Shown here piece after piece: positions 11,842 to 18,548 of a stretch of 26,171 nt of DNA. The position numbers and the translations under genes are program-made. Source of the stretch: a virus; the IMG/VR virus record IMGVR_UViG_3300008110_005146, positions 1 through 26,171 of that record; one strand, written 5' to 3'. Positions within the stretch are counted from its first letter, which is position 1. Each line of letters starts with the position of its first letter. Below the pieces are notes generated by a model. It searched no databases. It worked only from the letters and a program-made list of their open reading frames with translations, and was not told where the DNA came from.

Positions 11842-12351
11842 CTATTTTTTCTTTTTAGGTTTTAGAAGACTTCGCTTCTCGGCTTGCTCAAGTAATTCAT
11901 CTTGTTCGGCAGCAGAAATTTCGGCTAGTCCGTCACCATCAGTAATTTCAAATACCTTTGGCTTTGCTTCTTCTGGAACCCTTTTTGTTAAAAATACAAT
12001 AAGAAGACCGTTAAGCATTGTTGCATAATCTACTTCAACATATTCTGCAAGAGAAAATGTTCTTGTAAAGTTACGTCCCCCAATGCCTTTATGAATATAC
12101 CCAATAGTATTATCGGATTTACTTTCTCCTGTAATAGTTAAAACATTTTTTTCTTGTTTTACAGTAATGTCTTCTCTATTGAATCCAGCAAGTGCTATTT
12201 CAATAACATAAGAATCTTCGCCAACCTGTTTTAGATTGTACGGTGGATAATTAGTTGATGTGTTCATTAATTTTTCGAGATCTTTGAAATGGCGATCCCA
12301 ACCAATAAAAAATGGATCCTTAAAAAGATCCAATGCGAAATGTGTTACCAT
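11842..12351 (-). CDS. Hsp20/alpha-crystallin small heat-shock protein
   Basis: 169 aa. The N-terminal segment (MVTHFALDLFKDPFFIGWDR) and YPPYNLKQVGEDSYVIEIALAGF at about 36-58 are IbpA-like; the alpha-crystallin domain continues through REDITVKQEKNVLTITGE and a conserved GIGGRNFTRTFSLAEYV. An extension ends in KPKKKK. It holds unfolded proteins for refolding; Hsp20 genes are known in other phages, where a role in virion assembly or host stress is proposed. It has a very strong Shine-Dalgarno (AAGGAGG, 6 nt spacing), its own extended -10 promoter and a 5' hairpin, so it is set for high expression. Confidence 0.93.
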   Translation of the reverse strand: MVTHFALDLFKDPFFIGWDRHFKDLEKLMNTSTNYPPYNLKQVGEDSYVIEIALAGFNREDITVKQEKNVLTITGESKSDNTIGYIHKGIGGRNFTRTFSLAEYVEVDYATMLNGLLIVFLTKRVPEEAKPKVFEITDGDGLAEISAAEQDELLEQAEKRSLLKPKKKK

Positions 12352-12417
12352 TTTATTCCTCCTTCAAGCGAATAAGTTAAATTAGGTCCCGTTTGGCGAC
12401 CTATGTATATTATACCA
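12352..12417 (-). promoter_or_regulatory. Hsp20 promoter and 5' leader with hairpin
   Basis: TGGTATAAT (12409-12417) is an extended -10 with no good -35. Transcription should start near 12402, exactly where a hairpin begins: AGGTC, bulged G, CC, loop AAAC, GGGACCT (12384-12402). AAGGAGG at 12358-12364 is about 20 nt further on and not paired by this stem, so the hairpin more likely protects the 5' end than acts as a thermometer. Confidence 0.7.
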
Positions 12418-12419
12418 TA

Positions 12420-12713
12420 TTATTCAAGTGGAATAATTCCTTTTGATTCTATTATTTTTTTAGCCTGGTCTGTTAGCGATATTGTAGCTTCAAGATTTTC
12501 GTTATACTCTACAGAAATTAAATCTTTTTCATATAAATCTAAAAGAGTTTTATCAACATAATCTTTATGGGCTTTCCATAATTCTGGAGCTACCTCTTTT
12601 GCGGTCTCTGTTACTAAAAAACACATCTCTCCAGTTTCATCAATTCCAGATGGCTCTATTGCTCCAATAGAAATATAATAATCAAATAAACTTTCGTATT
12701 CTGGATTATCCAT
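12420..12713 (-). CDS. Conserved-looking phage protein, 97 aa, winged-helix-like
   Basis: Acidic, mostly helical protein: MDNPEYESLFDYYISIGAIE, then ETGEMCFLVTETAKEVAPELW, VDKTLLDLYEKDLISVEYNEN, and ATISLTDQAKKIIESKG. The repeated pattern of Thr/Ser followed by a helix (TETAKEVAPEL; TDQAKKIIES) after a strand is that of a small winged-helix or MarR-like wing, so DNA binding is possible, though the acidity argues for protein binding. Overlaps the upstream oxygenase by 8 nt. No recognised family. Confidence 0.8.
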   Translation of the reverse strand: MDNPEYESLFDYYISIGAIEPSGIDETGEMCFLVTETAKEVAPELWKAHKDYVDKTLLDLYEKDLISVEYNENLEATISLTDQAKKIIESKGIIPLE

Positions 12714-13236
12714 TAATTTTCTTTTCTACAAAAAATGACATAATCATATATCTATTTCCAGATAAAATGTCTTTTACAGCATGGACAATATCTCCTGGCA
12801 TTATTATAAGACTGCCAGGAAGTGGCTTTAAACAAATTTTTAAATCGGTAAACTCTAATTCCCCACCCTCGTAATCATTATTAAAATAAATCATAGCAGT
12901 ATATTCTGGGTACTTTGTTTCTGAGTCTTCTGAGTAAAAATAGTGATCTTTATGGGGGTTTACTCCAGGTCCTGGCTTATACATTCTTACATATGGATTT
13001 AATAATAAATCAAAGTTAATTTTATCTGTGTACAATGCAAAACATTTCCAAAAAATGCTTTTTATTTCTTCATACATGTAATCGTCTAAAATATGATTAA
13101 TTCCAAAAAAATCTCCATTAGATCTATATTCTATATTTGTATTTTTAATATTTTTAATATTAAAAAATAAATCATCTATATTTTTAATTGCATCTTTAAA
13201 ATAATAAATTTTATTATCAAAGACTTCTAGATCCAT
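12706..13236 (-). CDS. 2-oxoglutarate/Fe(II) dioxygenase (prolyl-4-hydroxylase-like)
   Basis: 176 aa with the complete facial triad and 2OG site: H95-x-D97 (NPHKDHYF), H152 (MPGDIVHAV) and R162 (GNRYMIMSF) on the double-stranded beta-helix. YEGGELEFT and the PGSLIIMP strand are typical of the P4H/PKHD group. It should hydroxylate a protein or small molecule using O2 and 2-oxoglutarate. AAGGAG lies 7 nt before the ATG and starts almost at the 3' end of the tRNA, so tRNA and gene probably share one primary transcript. First of three distinct members of this fold in the window. Confidence 0.92.
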   Translation of the reverse strand: MDLEVFDNKIYYFKDAIKNIDDLFFNIKNIKNTNIEYRSNGDFFGINHILDDYMYEEIKSIFWKCFALYTDKINFDLLLNPYVRMYKPGPGVNPHKDHYFYSEDSETKYPEYTAMIYFNNDYEGGELEFTDLKICLKPLPGSLIIMPGDIVHAVKDILSGNRYMIMSFFVEKKING

Positions 13237-13250
13237 GTGATATCTCCTTG

Positions 13251-13324
13251 TGCAACAGGTAGGACTTGAACCTACGATTACCGAATTATGAGTTCGGGGC
13301 TTTAACCAACTAAGCTACTGTTGC
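13251..13324 (-). tRNA. tRNA with CAT anticodon (elongator Met, or Ile2)
   Basis: Cloverleaf on the minus strand: acceptor GCAACAG/CTGTTGC, D-arm with AGTTGGTTAAAG, anticodon stem CCGAA/TTCGG with loop CTCATAA (anticodon CAT, complement at 13288-13290), and T-arm TAGGTTCAAGTCCTA. Discriminator A; CCA is not encoded. The anticodon stem lacks the three G-C pairs of initiators. Sequence alone cannot separate elongator Met from lysidine-modified Ile2, which also carries CAT. Confidence 0.93.
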
Positions 13325-13335
13325 TTATAAATAAC

Positions 13336-13364
13336 ATTATATATATTATTTATATAACGGTCAA
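13336..13364 (-). promoter_or_regulatory. Promoter of the tRNA-oxygenase unit
   Basis: TTGACC (13359-13364), 17-nt spacer of pure A/T after the first G, TATAAT (13336-13341). The expected start is a few bases before the tRNA 5' end at 13324. The sequence AGCTATTGAC over its -35 (13360-13369) is identical to that at the subtilase promoter (2640-2649). Confidence 0.85.
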
Positions 13365-13368
13365 TAGC

Positions 13369-14013
13369 TTAAAACTTATTATGCTTATAAAAATCTTTGG
13401 TATGAATAAATCCAGGAAGAACATAACGCATAGGTCCATCTTTTGGTGCCCTTACTCCATGCTCAAACTCTTCTGTTCCAGGAAATATTAATAATGATCC
13501 TGGTTTTGGCTTTATTTCAAAATCTTTATTAACAAAATAAAATTCTCCTCCATTATAATTATCATTTAAATATATAATGGAAGCATATCTAATTGAAGGA
13601 TCAGTGTGTTGATCTACGTGACTTTTTAATGGAACATCTTTATATTGTCTTTGTATGCTACCAAATCCAGGAACATCTAAATCTGTAAGGTCTTTTAATA
13701 CAGTTTTTAATCTATTTGTAATATAATTTCTTTCTGGTAAATTGTTTGTACTTATAATTTTATCTGCCCAATTATCTGTAATTTCAAATTTTCCTTCTTT
13801 AACTAAATTATCTACATCATCTCTTCCAAATTTTGTCATACAAAATCTTTTTAAATTTTCTAAATATTCTACTCTCCAGCCCTCTTCAGTTGTATTTTCT
13901 GCTACGCTAACTAGTGTATTTATTTCTTCTTGCGTTAAAAAATTATCTACTAATAAAACTTCATCAATTAAATATCTAGCGCTATATCCGTTTTCAATAA
14001 ATTTAGATAGCAT
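13369..14013 (-). CDS. 2-oxoglutarate/Fe(II) dioxygenase, second copy
   Basis: 214 aa. Facial triad H132-x-D134 (KSHVDQHTD) and H185 (EEFEHGVRA), 2OG-binding R196 (PMRYVLPGF); RYASIIYLND and YNGGEFYFVN precede a KPKPGSLLIFP strand, as in the P4H fold. About 130 N-terminal residues form a helical region starting VLLVDNFLTQEEINTLVSVAE, typical of this group. AGGAG lies 6 nt before the ATG, which overlaps the upstream gene by 11 nt. It differs strongly from the other two copies, so they are unlikely to be a recent duplication. Substrate unknown; tail or surface protein hydroxylation is the usual proposal. Confidence 0.92.
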   Translation of the reverse strand: MLSKFIENGYSARYLIDEVLLVDNFLTQEEINTLVSVAENTTEEGWRVEYLENLKRFCMTKFGRDDVDNLVKEGKFEITDNWADKIISTNNLPERNYITNRLKTVLKDLTDLDVPGFGSIQRQYKDVPLKSHVDQHTDPSIRYASIIYLNDNYNGGEFYFVNKDFEIKPKPGSLLIFPGTEEFEHGVRAPKDGPMRYVLPGFIHTKDFYKHNKF

Positions 14014-14248
14014 TTTTATCTCCTAATATGCTTCTTTCTACTATTTGTTGCACGTATTCTGAAAAATGTTTCCTTATACTGCCAGCTGGCCTTGAGCCTA
14101 GAGTGTTCCATAACCTAGTATATTCTACAATATTAGCAAATGTGGTTGGGCATACCATAATCCCATTATACTCTTTTAATACTGTTGGTAGCGGAACATG
14201 CTTACCACAACATTTACATTCTTTTGCTTTTTCTTGATATATACTCAT
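14003..14248 (-). CDS. Small Cys-rich protein after terminase, 81 aa
   Basis: Cys cluster ECKCCGKHV (C11, C13, C14) and a later C33 (IMVCPTT) suggest a small metal site, followed by a basic helical region (RLWNTLGSRPAGSIRKHFSEYVQQI). It overlaps the terminase stop as ATGA and the downstream oxygenase by 11 nt. Some phages put an HNH protein next to terminase, but no HNH motif is present here. The basic, Cys-bearing character suits nucleic-acid contact; function unknown. Confidence 0.82.
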   Translation of the reverse strand: MSIYQEKAKECKCCGKHVPLPTVLKEYNGIMVCPTTFANIVEYTRLWNTLGSRPAGSIRKHFSEYVQQIVERSILGDKNAI

Positions 14249-16044
14249 ACTATTGTCATCCTATCTATAGCTTCTTTTAATTGTTCTGGCATTCTTGGTG
14301 CCCTTATCATGTTTAATGAAGATACTTCTGGGTTATCTTTACTAAAATCATTATCATAAGACATTGATTCATAAGTGTGTATTTTTATTTCTTCGTTTGA
14401 ATCAAATCTAGTTCCAGTTATTGCATTAAAAATAGAACCACAAACAGCATCTGCTAAGTCTTTTGAACCTTTTCTTGGGTGATCTACTTTGTCTCTCATA
14501 ATTTTAAGCTGAAGCAGTTCGTCAATAAGTAAAGGAATATGTGGACCACGAAGTCTTTCTTCTAATACAATCATTGCCATGTCGTCATAATGTTTTTTAG
14601 CAACAGATAATATTTCTGTATTAATTCCATATTGTTTTAATTGTTGCATCATGTCATGAGAATTCCATCTATCAAATGTACAAAGTCTAATTTTAAACCC
14701 CTTTGTTCTTAACGATAAGATATAGTCTCGAACTTCAGCAAAATCTACAGATTTATCTGGTGTCGGCGTCCAAAATCTTACTGCATCTATTTCTACTATT
14801 GGAGCTGGTTGTGAGTACGTGTCTGTTACTTTTACATTTACCCATTTTTGTACATGTGACATCGAAACTGCACAGTGGTCATGTTTTTGTGCTAAGTCTA
14901 CGTGAATAAAATATTCTTTATCTGGGTCTGGGGCAAACCAGTTTTCAAATCTTCCAAATTGATCTATTGCTAATGCCGTATTGTTAAAAGCAGTTTCTAC
15001 TTTTTCTCTTGATTTAAAAAATGCATCGACAGCATCAGATGGCATACATGCAAATCTTCCAAGAGCATCTATTGAATTTTTATAAAAAGCTACTTTAAAA
15101 TCATCAATACTTCTTGTTGGATTAATTTCCCATGTTGGCCTTCTAAGAGCATAAACTTTAGGAATAGCATAAGAGATAATATGATCTTCTTCCCACTCTA
15201 TTTCAAATTCATTTCCTTCAGTTCCGTCTGGCAAGTCTGTGTCCATTTTAAATTTATGACTTCTAATAATAGTTTCTTTTTCTGAAATTACTGAACTATA
15301 AAATTTTTGAATTGGATCATTTTTAAAACGTGGAAAAGAAAGCAATATTACTTTACCAAAATCTGGAAAACGTGAATCTACGGATGCTCTATACATTTCA
15401 TATATAGCATCTGCTGTTTTTGCTTGATCATGTCCTGTAGTATTTTCTGTTGCGAAACCAGATATTTCATCAAGAATAACAACTATAACGTTGTACCCTT
15501 CCCACGCTTCACGTTCAGAGTGTCCAGAGTGAACGGTAATTGCTTTATCAAATTTGATCTCAGAAGCTTTATCAGTATATTTTCCAGTAAACCATGGAGA
15601 TTTTTCAATACGTGTTTTAAATCCCTTAAAGAAAACATTGTTTGCTTGCTGGGCATTAATAGCAATATTTAAAATATCAATTGCATCTCCAGGTGGTTTT
15701 CCATAATATGATGCTGGATCCTTAAGACATAACAATAAATATACAATATACGCTGTTGCAATTGTTGAGCAATAATCTTTTCCAGACCCTTTACCTAATT
15801 GAGCAATAACCTCATTTGCTGTTTGTCTAAACATTCTTTCACCCTCTTGTTCTCCAAAGAGTTTTTTAAGTGTAGATTCTTTATAAATTTGAGATGATTT
15901 TTCAATTAAAGTATACTGATATTCAGATAGTGTTGGTAAGCCAAGATAATTTGGGCTTGTTACAAATGTCTTTAAATCAACTGGTCTTTCTTCAAATTCT
16001 TCTCCATCAAGAATATCTATTAAGTCTGTAAAATTAAATGACAT
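14245..16044 (-). CDS. terL: Terminase large subunit
   Basis: 599 aa from ATG 16044, chosen because it joins a 51-aa gene by TAATG; the longer GTG start at 16095 would run over that gene. ATPase: Walker A GKGSGKD at 84-90 (AQLGKGSGKDYCSTI) and Walker B VVILDE at about 188-193 with the catalytic Glu193. C-terminal RNase H-like nuclease: HVDLAQKHDHCAVS supplies the first Asp, then TFDRWNSHDMMQQL, and DLADAVCGSIFNA the last Asp. It packages DNA by ATP-driven translocation and cuts concatemers. It follows a small subunit as usual. Portal and head genes that normally come next are absent on this side; instead oxygenases follow, an uncommon order. Confidence 0.95.
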   Translation of the reverse strand: MSFNFTDLIDILDGEEFEERPVDLKTFVTSPNYLGLPTLSEYQYTLIEKSSQIYKESTLKKLFGEQEGERMFRQTANEVIAQLGKGSGKDYCSTIATAYIVYLLLCLKDPASYYGKPPGDAIDILNIAINAQQANNVFFKGFKTRIEKSPWFTGKYTDKASEIKFDKAITVHSGHSEREAWEGYNVIVVILDEISGFATENTTGHDQAKTADAIYEMYRASVDSRFPDFGKVILLSFPRFKNDPIQKFYSSVISEKETIIRSHKFKMDTDLPDGTEGNEFEIEWEEDHIISYAIPKVYALRRPTWEINPTRSIDDFKVAFYKNSIDALGRFACMPSDAVDAFFKSREKVETAFNNTALAIDQFGRFENWFAPDPDKEYFIHVDLAQKHDHCAVSMSHVQKWVNVKVTDTYSQPAPIVEIDAVRFWTPTPDKSVDFAEVRDYILSLRTKGFKIRLCTFDRWNSHDMMQQLKQYGINTEILSVAKKHYDDMAMIVLEERLRGPHIPLLIDELLQLKIMRDKVDHPRKGSKDLADAVCGSIFNAITGTRFDSNEEIKIHTYESMSYDNDFSKDNPEVSSLNMIRAPRMPEQLKEAIDRMTIV

Positions 16045-16199
16045 TAGATTGACCACCAGCCCACAAATTTTGCGTTTCCAGAGTTTGGCCACCACTTAAG
16101 CAATTTATTTTGAAAATCCCAATCTGTTTCATGAGTAACACTTTTACATATAGGGCATACATCAGATCCTACATCTTTATAAACATGCTCACAATACAT
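16044..16199 (-). CDS. Small zinc-binding protein between terminase subunits, 51 aa
   Basis: ATG at 16199 to TAA at 16044-16046. MYCEHVYKDVGSDVCPICKS gives C3, H5, C15, C18, a compact zinc site, followed by an aromatic tail (WDFQNKLLKWWPNSGNAKFV, ending GWWSI). It overlaps the small-subunit gene by 11 nt and terL by one base, so all three are translationally coupled. A structural or recognition cofactor of the terminase is an attractive guess from position alone. Confidence 0.8.
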   Translation of the reverse strand: MYCEHVYKDVGSDVCPICKSVTHETDWDFQNKLLKWWPNSGNAKFVGWWSI

Positions 16200-16728
16200 T
16201 AGGTTCTTCTTCAGTTAGAATAACTGGCTCTACTATTCCAGTAATTTGAGAAAGTCTTTTAGCTACATCCATTTTACATTTAGGACAAGAGGCGGTTACT
16301 TCTTTTAATATTTTAACAAGTATTTCTTGCTTATGCTCTGTTTCGGCTATTTGAGAGGCTAATTCCGCATTATCTAATAACCCCACTTCTTTAAGCATAG
16401 TAATTCTTTTTGTTTCAATATCTGAAATCAATTTGAGAGCATTTGCTTTTACATTTAATTGACCTGCTTGATCGGCATCCTCTACTGTTTTCCATGCTTC
16501 TTTAATAAGCATAGAGTAATGCTGGTCTGCTCCTGAGATAGCTTCCTTAGCCCTCTCCTTTGACCCTGTATCGTTGTATACGACGTTTTTCCACTCATCT
16601 ATAAGTTCTACTACATCAGATCGCTTAAAGCCCGTCAGAGAGGCAATCTGGGTCGGATTATTGCCCTTTAAAAGTTCGGCAACAACTTTATTCATACGAT
16701 CAAAATGATCAGATAATTCAATTTCCAT
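16189..16728 (-). CDS. terS: Terminase small subunit (probable)
   Basis: 179 aa. Residues about 10-48 form a helix-turn-helix (MNKVVAELLKGNNPTQIASL, then TGFKRSDVVELIDEWK), as in small subunits that bind the packaging site. Residues 55-145 are long helices (AKEAISGADQHYSMLIKEAW; ANALKLISDIETKRITMLKE) suited to ring oligomerisation. A CPKC (C148, C151) near the C-terminus is an extra half zinc knuckle. Position before terL supports the call; without terL the HTH plus coiled coil would be only suggestive. The promoter puts the ATG about 1-2 nt from the transcription start. Confidence 0.85.
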   Translation of the reverse strand: MEIELSDHFDRMNKVVAELLKGNNPTQIASLTGFKRSDVVELIDEWKNVVYNDTGSKERAKEAISGADQHYSMLIKEAWKTVEDADQAGQLNVKANALKLISDIETKRITMLKEVGLLDNAELASQIAETEHKQEILVKILKEVTASCPKCKMDVAKRLSQITGIVEPVILTEEEPNVL

Positions 16729-16736
16729 ATATTGCT

Positions 16737-16765
16737 ATTATATTCCTAGTCGACTAAAATTGCAA
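16737..16765 (-). promoter_or_regulatory. Promoter of the terminase operon, nearly leaderless, with palindrome in spacer
   Basis: TTGCAA (16760-16765), 17-nt spacer, TATAAT (16737-16742), 8 nt to the ATG at 16728. The spacer holds a perfect 10-bp palindrome TAGTCGACTA (16747-16756), a possible operator between the two boxes. Confidence 0.7.
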
Positions 16766-16766
16766 A

Positions 16767-17339
16767 TTAAACAGGAACTTTTATCTCTTTATATATATAG
16801 CTTGGAATAATAATTCTAGTCCCATCCAATAATTTTGTGACAAAATGGGTGCATATTTCTTGAGCACAATGTATTAAAAGGTCTCCAGGCTCTGGGGAAA
16901 AGGTAATATTTTGATTTGGATAGATAATGTCTCCGCCATTTGTTTTTTGTAAATATAAAATTACTCCATATTCTGGCTTATTAACTGTTTTATACTCCAT
17001 GCCGTCTTTATATAATTTAGATAATTCAATTTCTTTTAGCACTTTATTATCGTCTTGGTGGGCTGACATGCCTTGATTAGTTTTATATTTTTGAAAATAA
17101 CAATGCTTATCTAATATTAATTCATCAAAAACAATACTATTTAATTTATTAAAAAATATTTCTTTTATTTCTTTAATTTCTGAATTTTTACTTACGTAAT
17201 GAGTTTCACAATCTGCCCACTCTTCTTCACTAAATGAATAGGCTAAATTTAATAATATATCTATTTCTTCTTTATTTATAAAATTTTTTTTAACATGTAT
17301 ATTGTCACCAATTTTATTAAAATTTAACAAATCTATCAT
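16767..17339 (-). CDS. 2-oxoglutarate/Fe(II) dioxygenase, third copy
   Basis: 190 aa. Facial triad H94-x-D96 (MSAHQDDNK) and H165 (ICTHFVTKL), 2OG-binding R175 (GTRIIIPSY). The beta-helix strands YGVILYLQKTNGGDIIYP and EPGDLLIH are in the expected order. An approximately 20-residue insertion after the HxD motif (LKEIELSKLYKDGMEYKTVN) is not in the other two copies. AAGGG lies 6 nt before the ATG and the gap to the upstream gene is 2 nt. It is the last gene before the terminase promoter and so belongs to the preceding transcription unit with the epimerase and glycosyltransferase. Confidence 0.9.
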   Translation of the reverse strand: MIDLLNFNKIGDNIHVKKNFINKEEIDILLNLAYSFSEEEWADCETHYVSKNSEIKEIKEIFFNKLNSIVFDELILDKHCYFQKYKTNQGMSAHQDDNKVLKEIELSKLYKDGMEYKTVNKPEYGVILYLQKTNGGDIIYPNQNITFSPEPGDLLIHCAQEICTHFVTKLLDGTRIIIPSYIYKEIKVPV

Positions 17340-17341
17340 GT

Positions 17342-17662
17342 TTATCCCTTAGCTATTTTATATAATATTAAATAACCAATGAGATCATCTATATCATTAT
17401 CTCCTGCAAATCCTTGATTGTTTTTAACTCTATTTAATTTATCATCAATTCTTACCTTTAATTGTTCTATGGCATCTGTGGTAGAAAATATTCTAATTGG
17501 ATTTAAAGCAGAATCCCCATATGAAATATTTTTGTCAATTAGCATTTGGGCAACATCGATACATGCATCAAGTATTAGTTTGCCAGATGGTGCTGATAAT
17601 GAATGTAAATATAAATCATCATAAATAAAATGTTTTACATCTTTATACACTGGCTTTGGCAT
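17342..17662 (-). CDS. Nmad1/DUF1599-like protein
   Basis: 106 aa. The pattern KNISYGDSALNPIRIFS, IEQLKVRIDDKLNRVKNN and DDLIGYLILYKIA matches what I know of the DUF1599 family, also called nucleotide modification associated domain 1, which is common in phages and helical (MazG-like EQLxxRxxDKLxR helix and D-D-L-x-G-Y motif). The biochemical role is not established; association with base modification was proposed from genome context. Here it sits beside an epimerase, a glycosyltransferase-methyltransferase and a 2OG oxygenase. Overlaps the epimerase by 20 nt. Confidence 0.72.
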   Translation of the reverse strand: MPKPVYKDVKHFIYDDLYLHSLSAPSGKLILDACIDVAQMLIDKNISYGDSALNPIRIFSTTDAIEQLKVRIDDKLNRVKNNQGFAGDNDIDDLIGYLILYKIAKG

Positions 17663-18548
17663 TGCTAATCCAATCTAATAAATTAGTTTTAGGTGTCCAC
17701 CCAAAATCATTATTTGCTTTGCTATTATCAGCTAAAGTTTCTTTTGCTTCACCTGGTCTTGGCTCTATGTATTGTACATTATCTGATATGTTTTTGGCAA
17801 TATCTAAAATTGATATATTTTTACCAGTTCCTATATTATATGTTTCTCCATATATGGAATCATTATTAGATGTTGCTGCCAATATGTTTGCTTCAACCGC
17901 ATCTTGAATATACGTAAAATCTCTTTTTTGAGTACCATCCCCAACTATAGTCAATGGCAGGCCCTCTTTAAATTGTTTTAAGAATAATCCTACTACTGGT
18001 GCGTACTGACCTTTTAATGGATGTCTTTCACCATATACATTAAAATATCTTAAAGAAACAGTTTCTAATCCATATAAATTAAAATAAACTCTCATTAAAT
18101 TTTCTCCAAATATTTTAGCCGAAGAATAGGTGGTTAGGGGATCTGGTTTTTGAGATTCAATATTAGGCAGTGTATTTTTCTTTCCATATGAAGATGATGT
18201 ACTAGAATATATCACACGCTTTACATTATTTGTTCTAGATGCTTCTAAGACATTAAATGTTCCAACTGCATTTGTGTGCATAGATTTTCTTGGATTTTGT
18301 ATAGCAATTTGAATTCTGGCATCTGAGGCTAGGTGAAATACATAGTCTACATTTTTAAACAAAGGTTCAATTAAATCATAATCACAAATATCATATTTAT
18401 AATTAATAGCTTTGGGATTCCAATAAAATTGTTCATTGGATACAGCACTTTCATTATCTATACATATAACCTCATGTCCAAGACTAATTAATCTATCTAC
18501 AACATGGGACCCAATAAATCCAGCACCACCAGTTACTAATGATTTCAT
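17643..18548 (-). CDS. NAD-dependent sugar-nucleotide epimerase/dehydratase
   Basis: 301 aa extended short-chain dehydrogenase. Nucleotide-binding TGGAGFIGSH (6-15), acidic IDNE after strand 2, catalytic Y141-x3-K145 (YSSAK) with the Ser of SSTSSSYG before it, SLRYFNVYGERH and the substrate-side GDGTQKRDFTYIQDAVEA are all present. This is the UDP-glucose/UDP-GlcNAc 4-epimerase branch (WbpP- or GalE-like) and length is near normal. It would supply a modified sugar nucleotide. AAGGAG 6 nt before the ATG; ATGA overlap with the glycosyltransferase gene, so a joint glycan pathway is likely. Exact substrate cannot be read from sequence. Confidence 0.92.
   Translation of the reverse strand: MKSLVTGGAGFIGSHVVDRLISLGHEVICIDNESAVSNEQFYWNPKAINYKYDICDYDLIEPLFKNVDYVFHLASDARIQIAIQNPRKSMHTNAVGTFNVLEASRTNNVKRVIYSSTSSSYGKKNTLPNIESQKPDPLTTYSSAKIFGENLMRVYFNLYGLETVSLRYFNVYGERHPLKGQYAPVVGLFLKQFKEGLPLTIVGDGTQKRDFTYIQDAVEANILAATSNNDSIYGETYNIGTGKNISILDIAKNISDNVQYIEPRPGEAKETLADNSKANNDFGWTPKTNLLDWISNAKASV

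Noticed and set aside
11753-12028. Plus-strand open frame across the GC-rich island and Hsp20 3' end
   Set aside because: It runs antisense to a firm Hsp20 gene, has no Shine-Dalgarno and no recognisable protein pattern; all other genes are on the minus strand.
12352-12440. HAIR or CIRCE heat-shock operator upstream of Hsp20
   Set aside because: Only single CTTGAA half-sites are seen; no inverted partner at the required spacing.
16045-16095. GTG start of the large terminase at 16095
   Set aside because: It would overlap the 51-aa zinc gene for its last third, whereas ATG 16044 joins it by TAATG.
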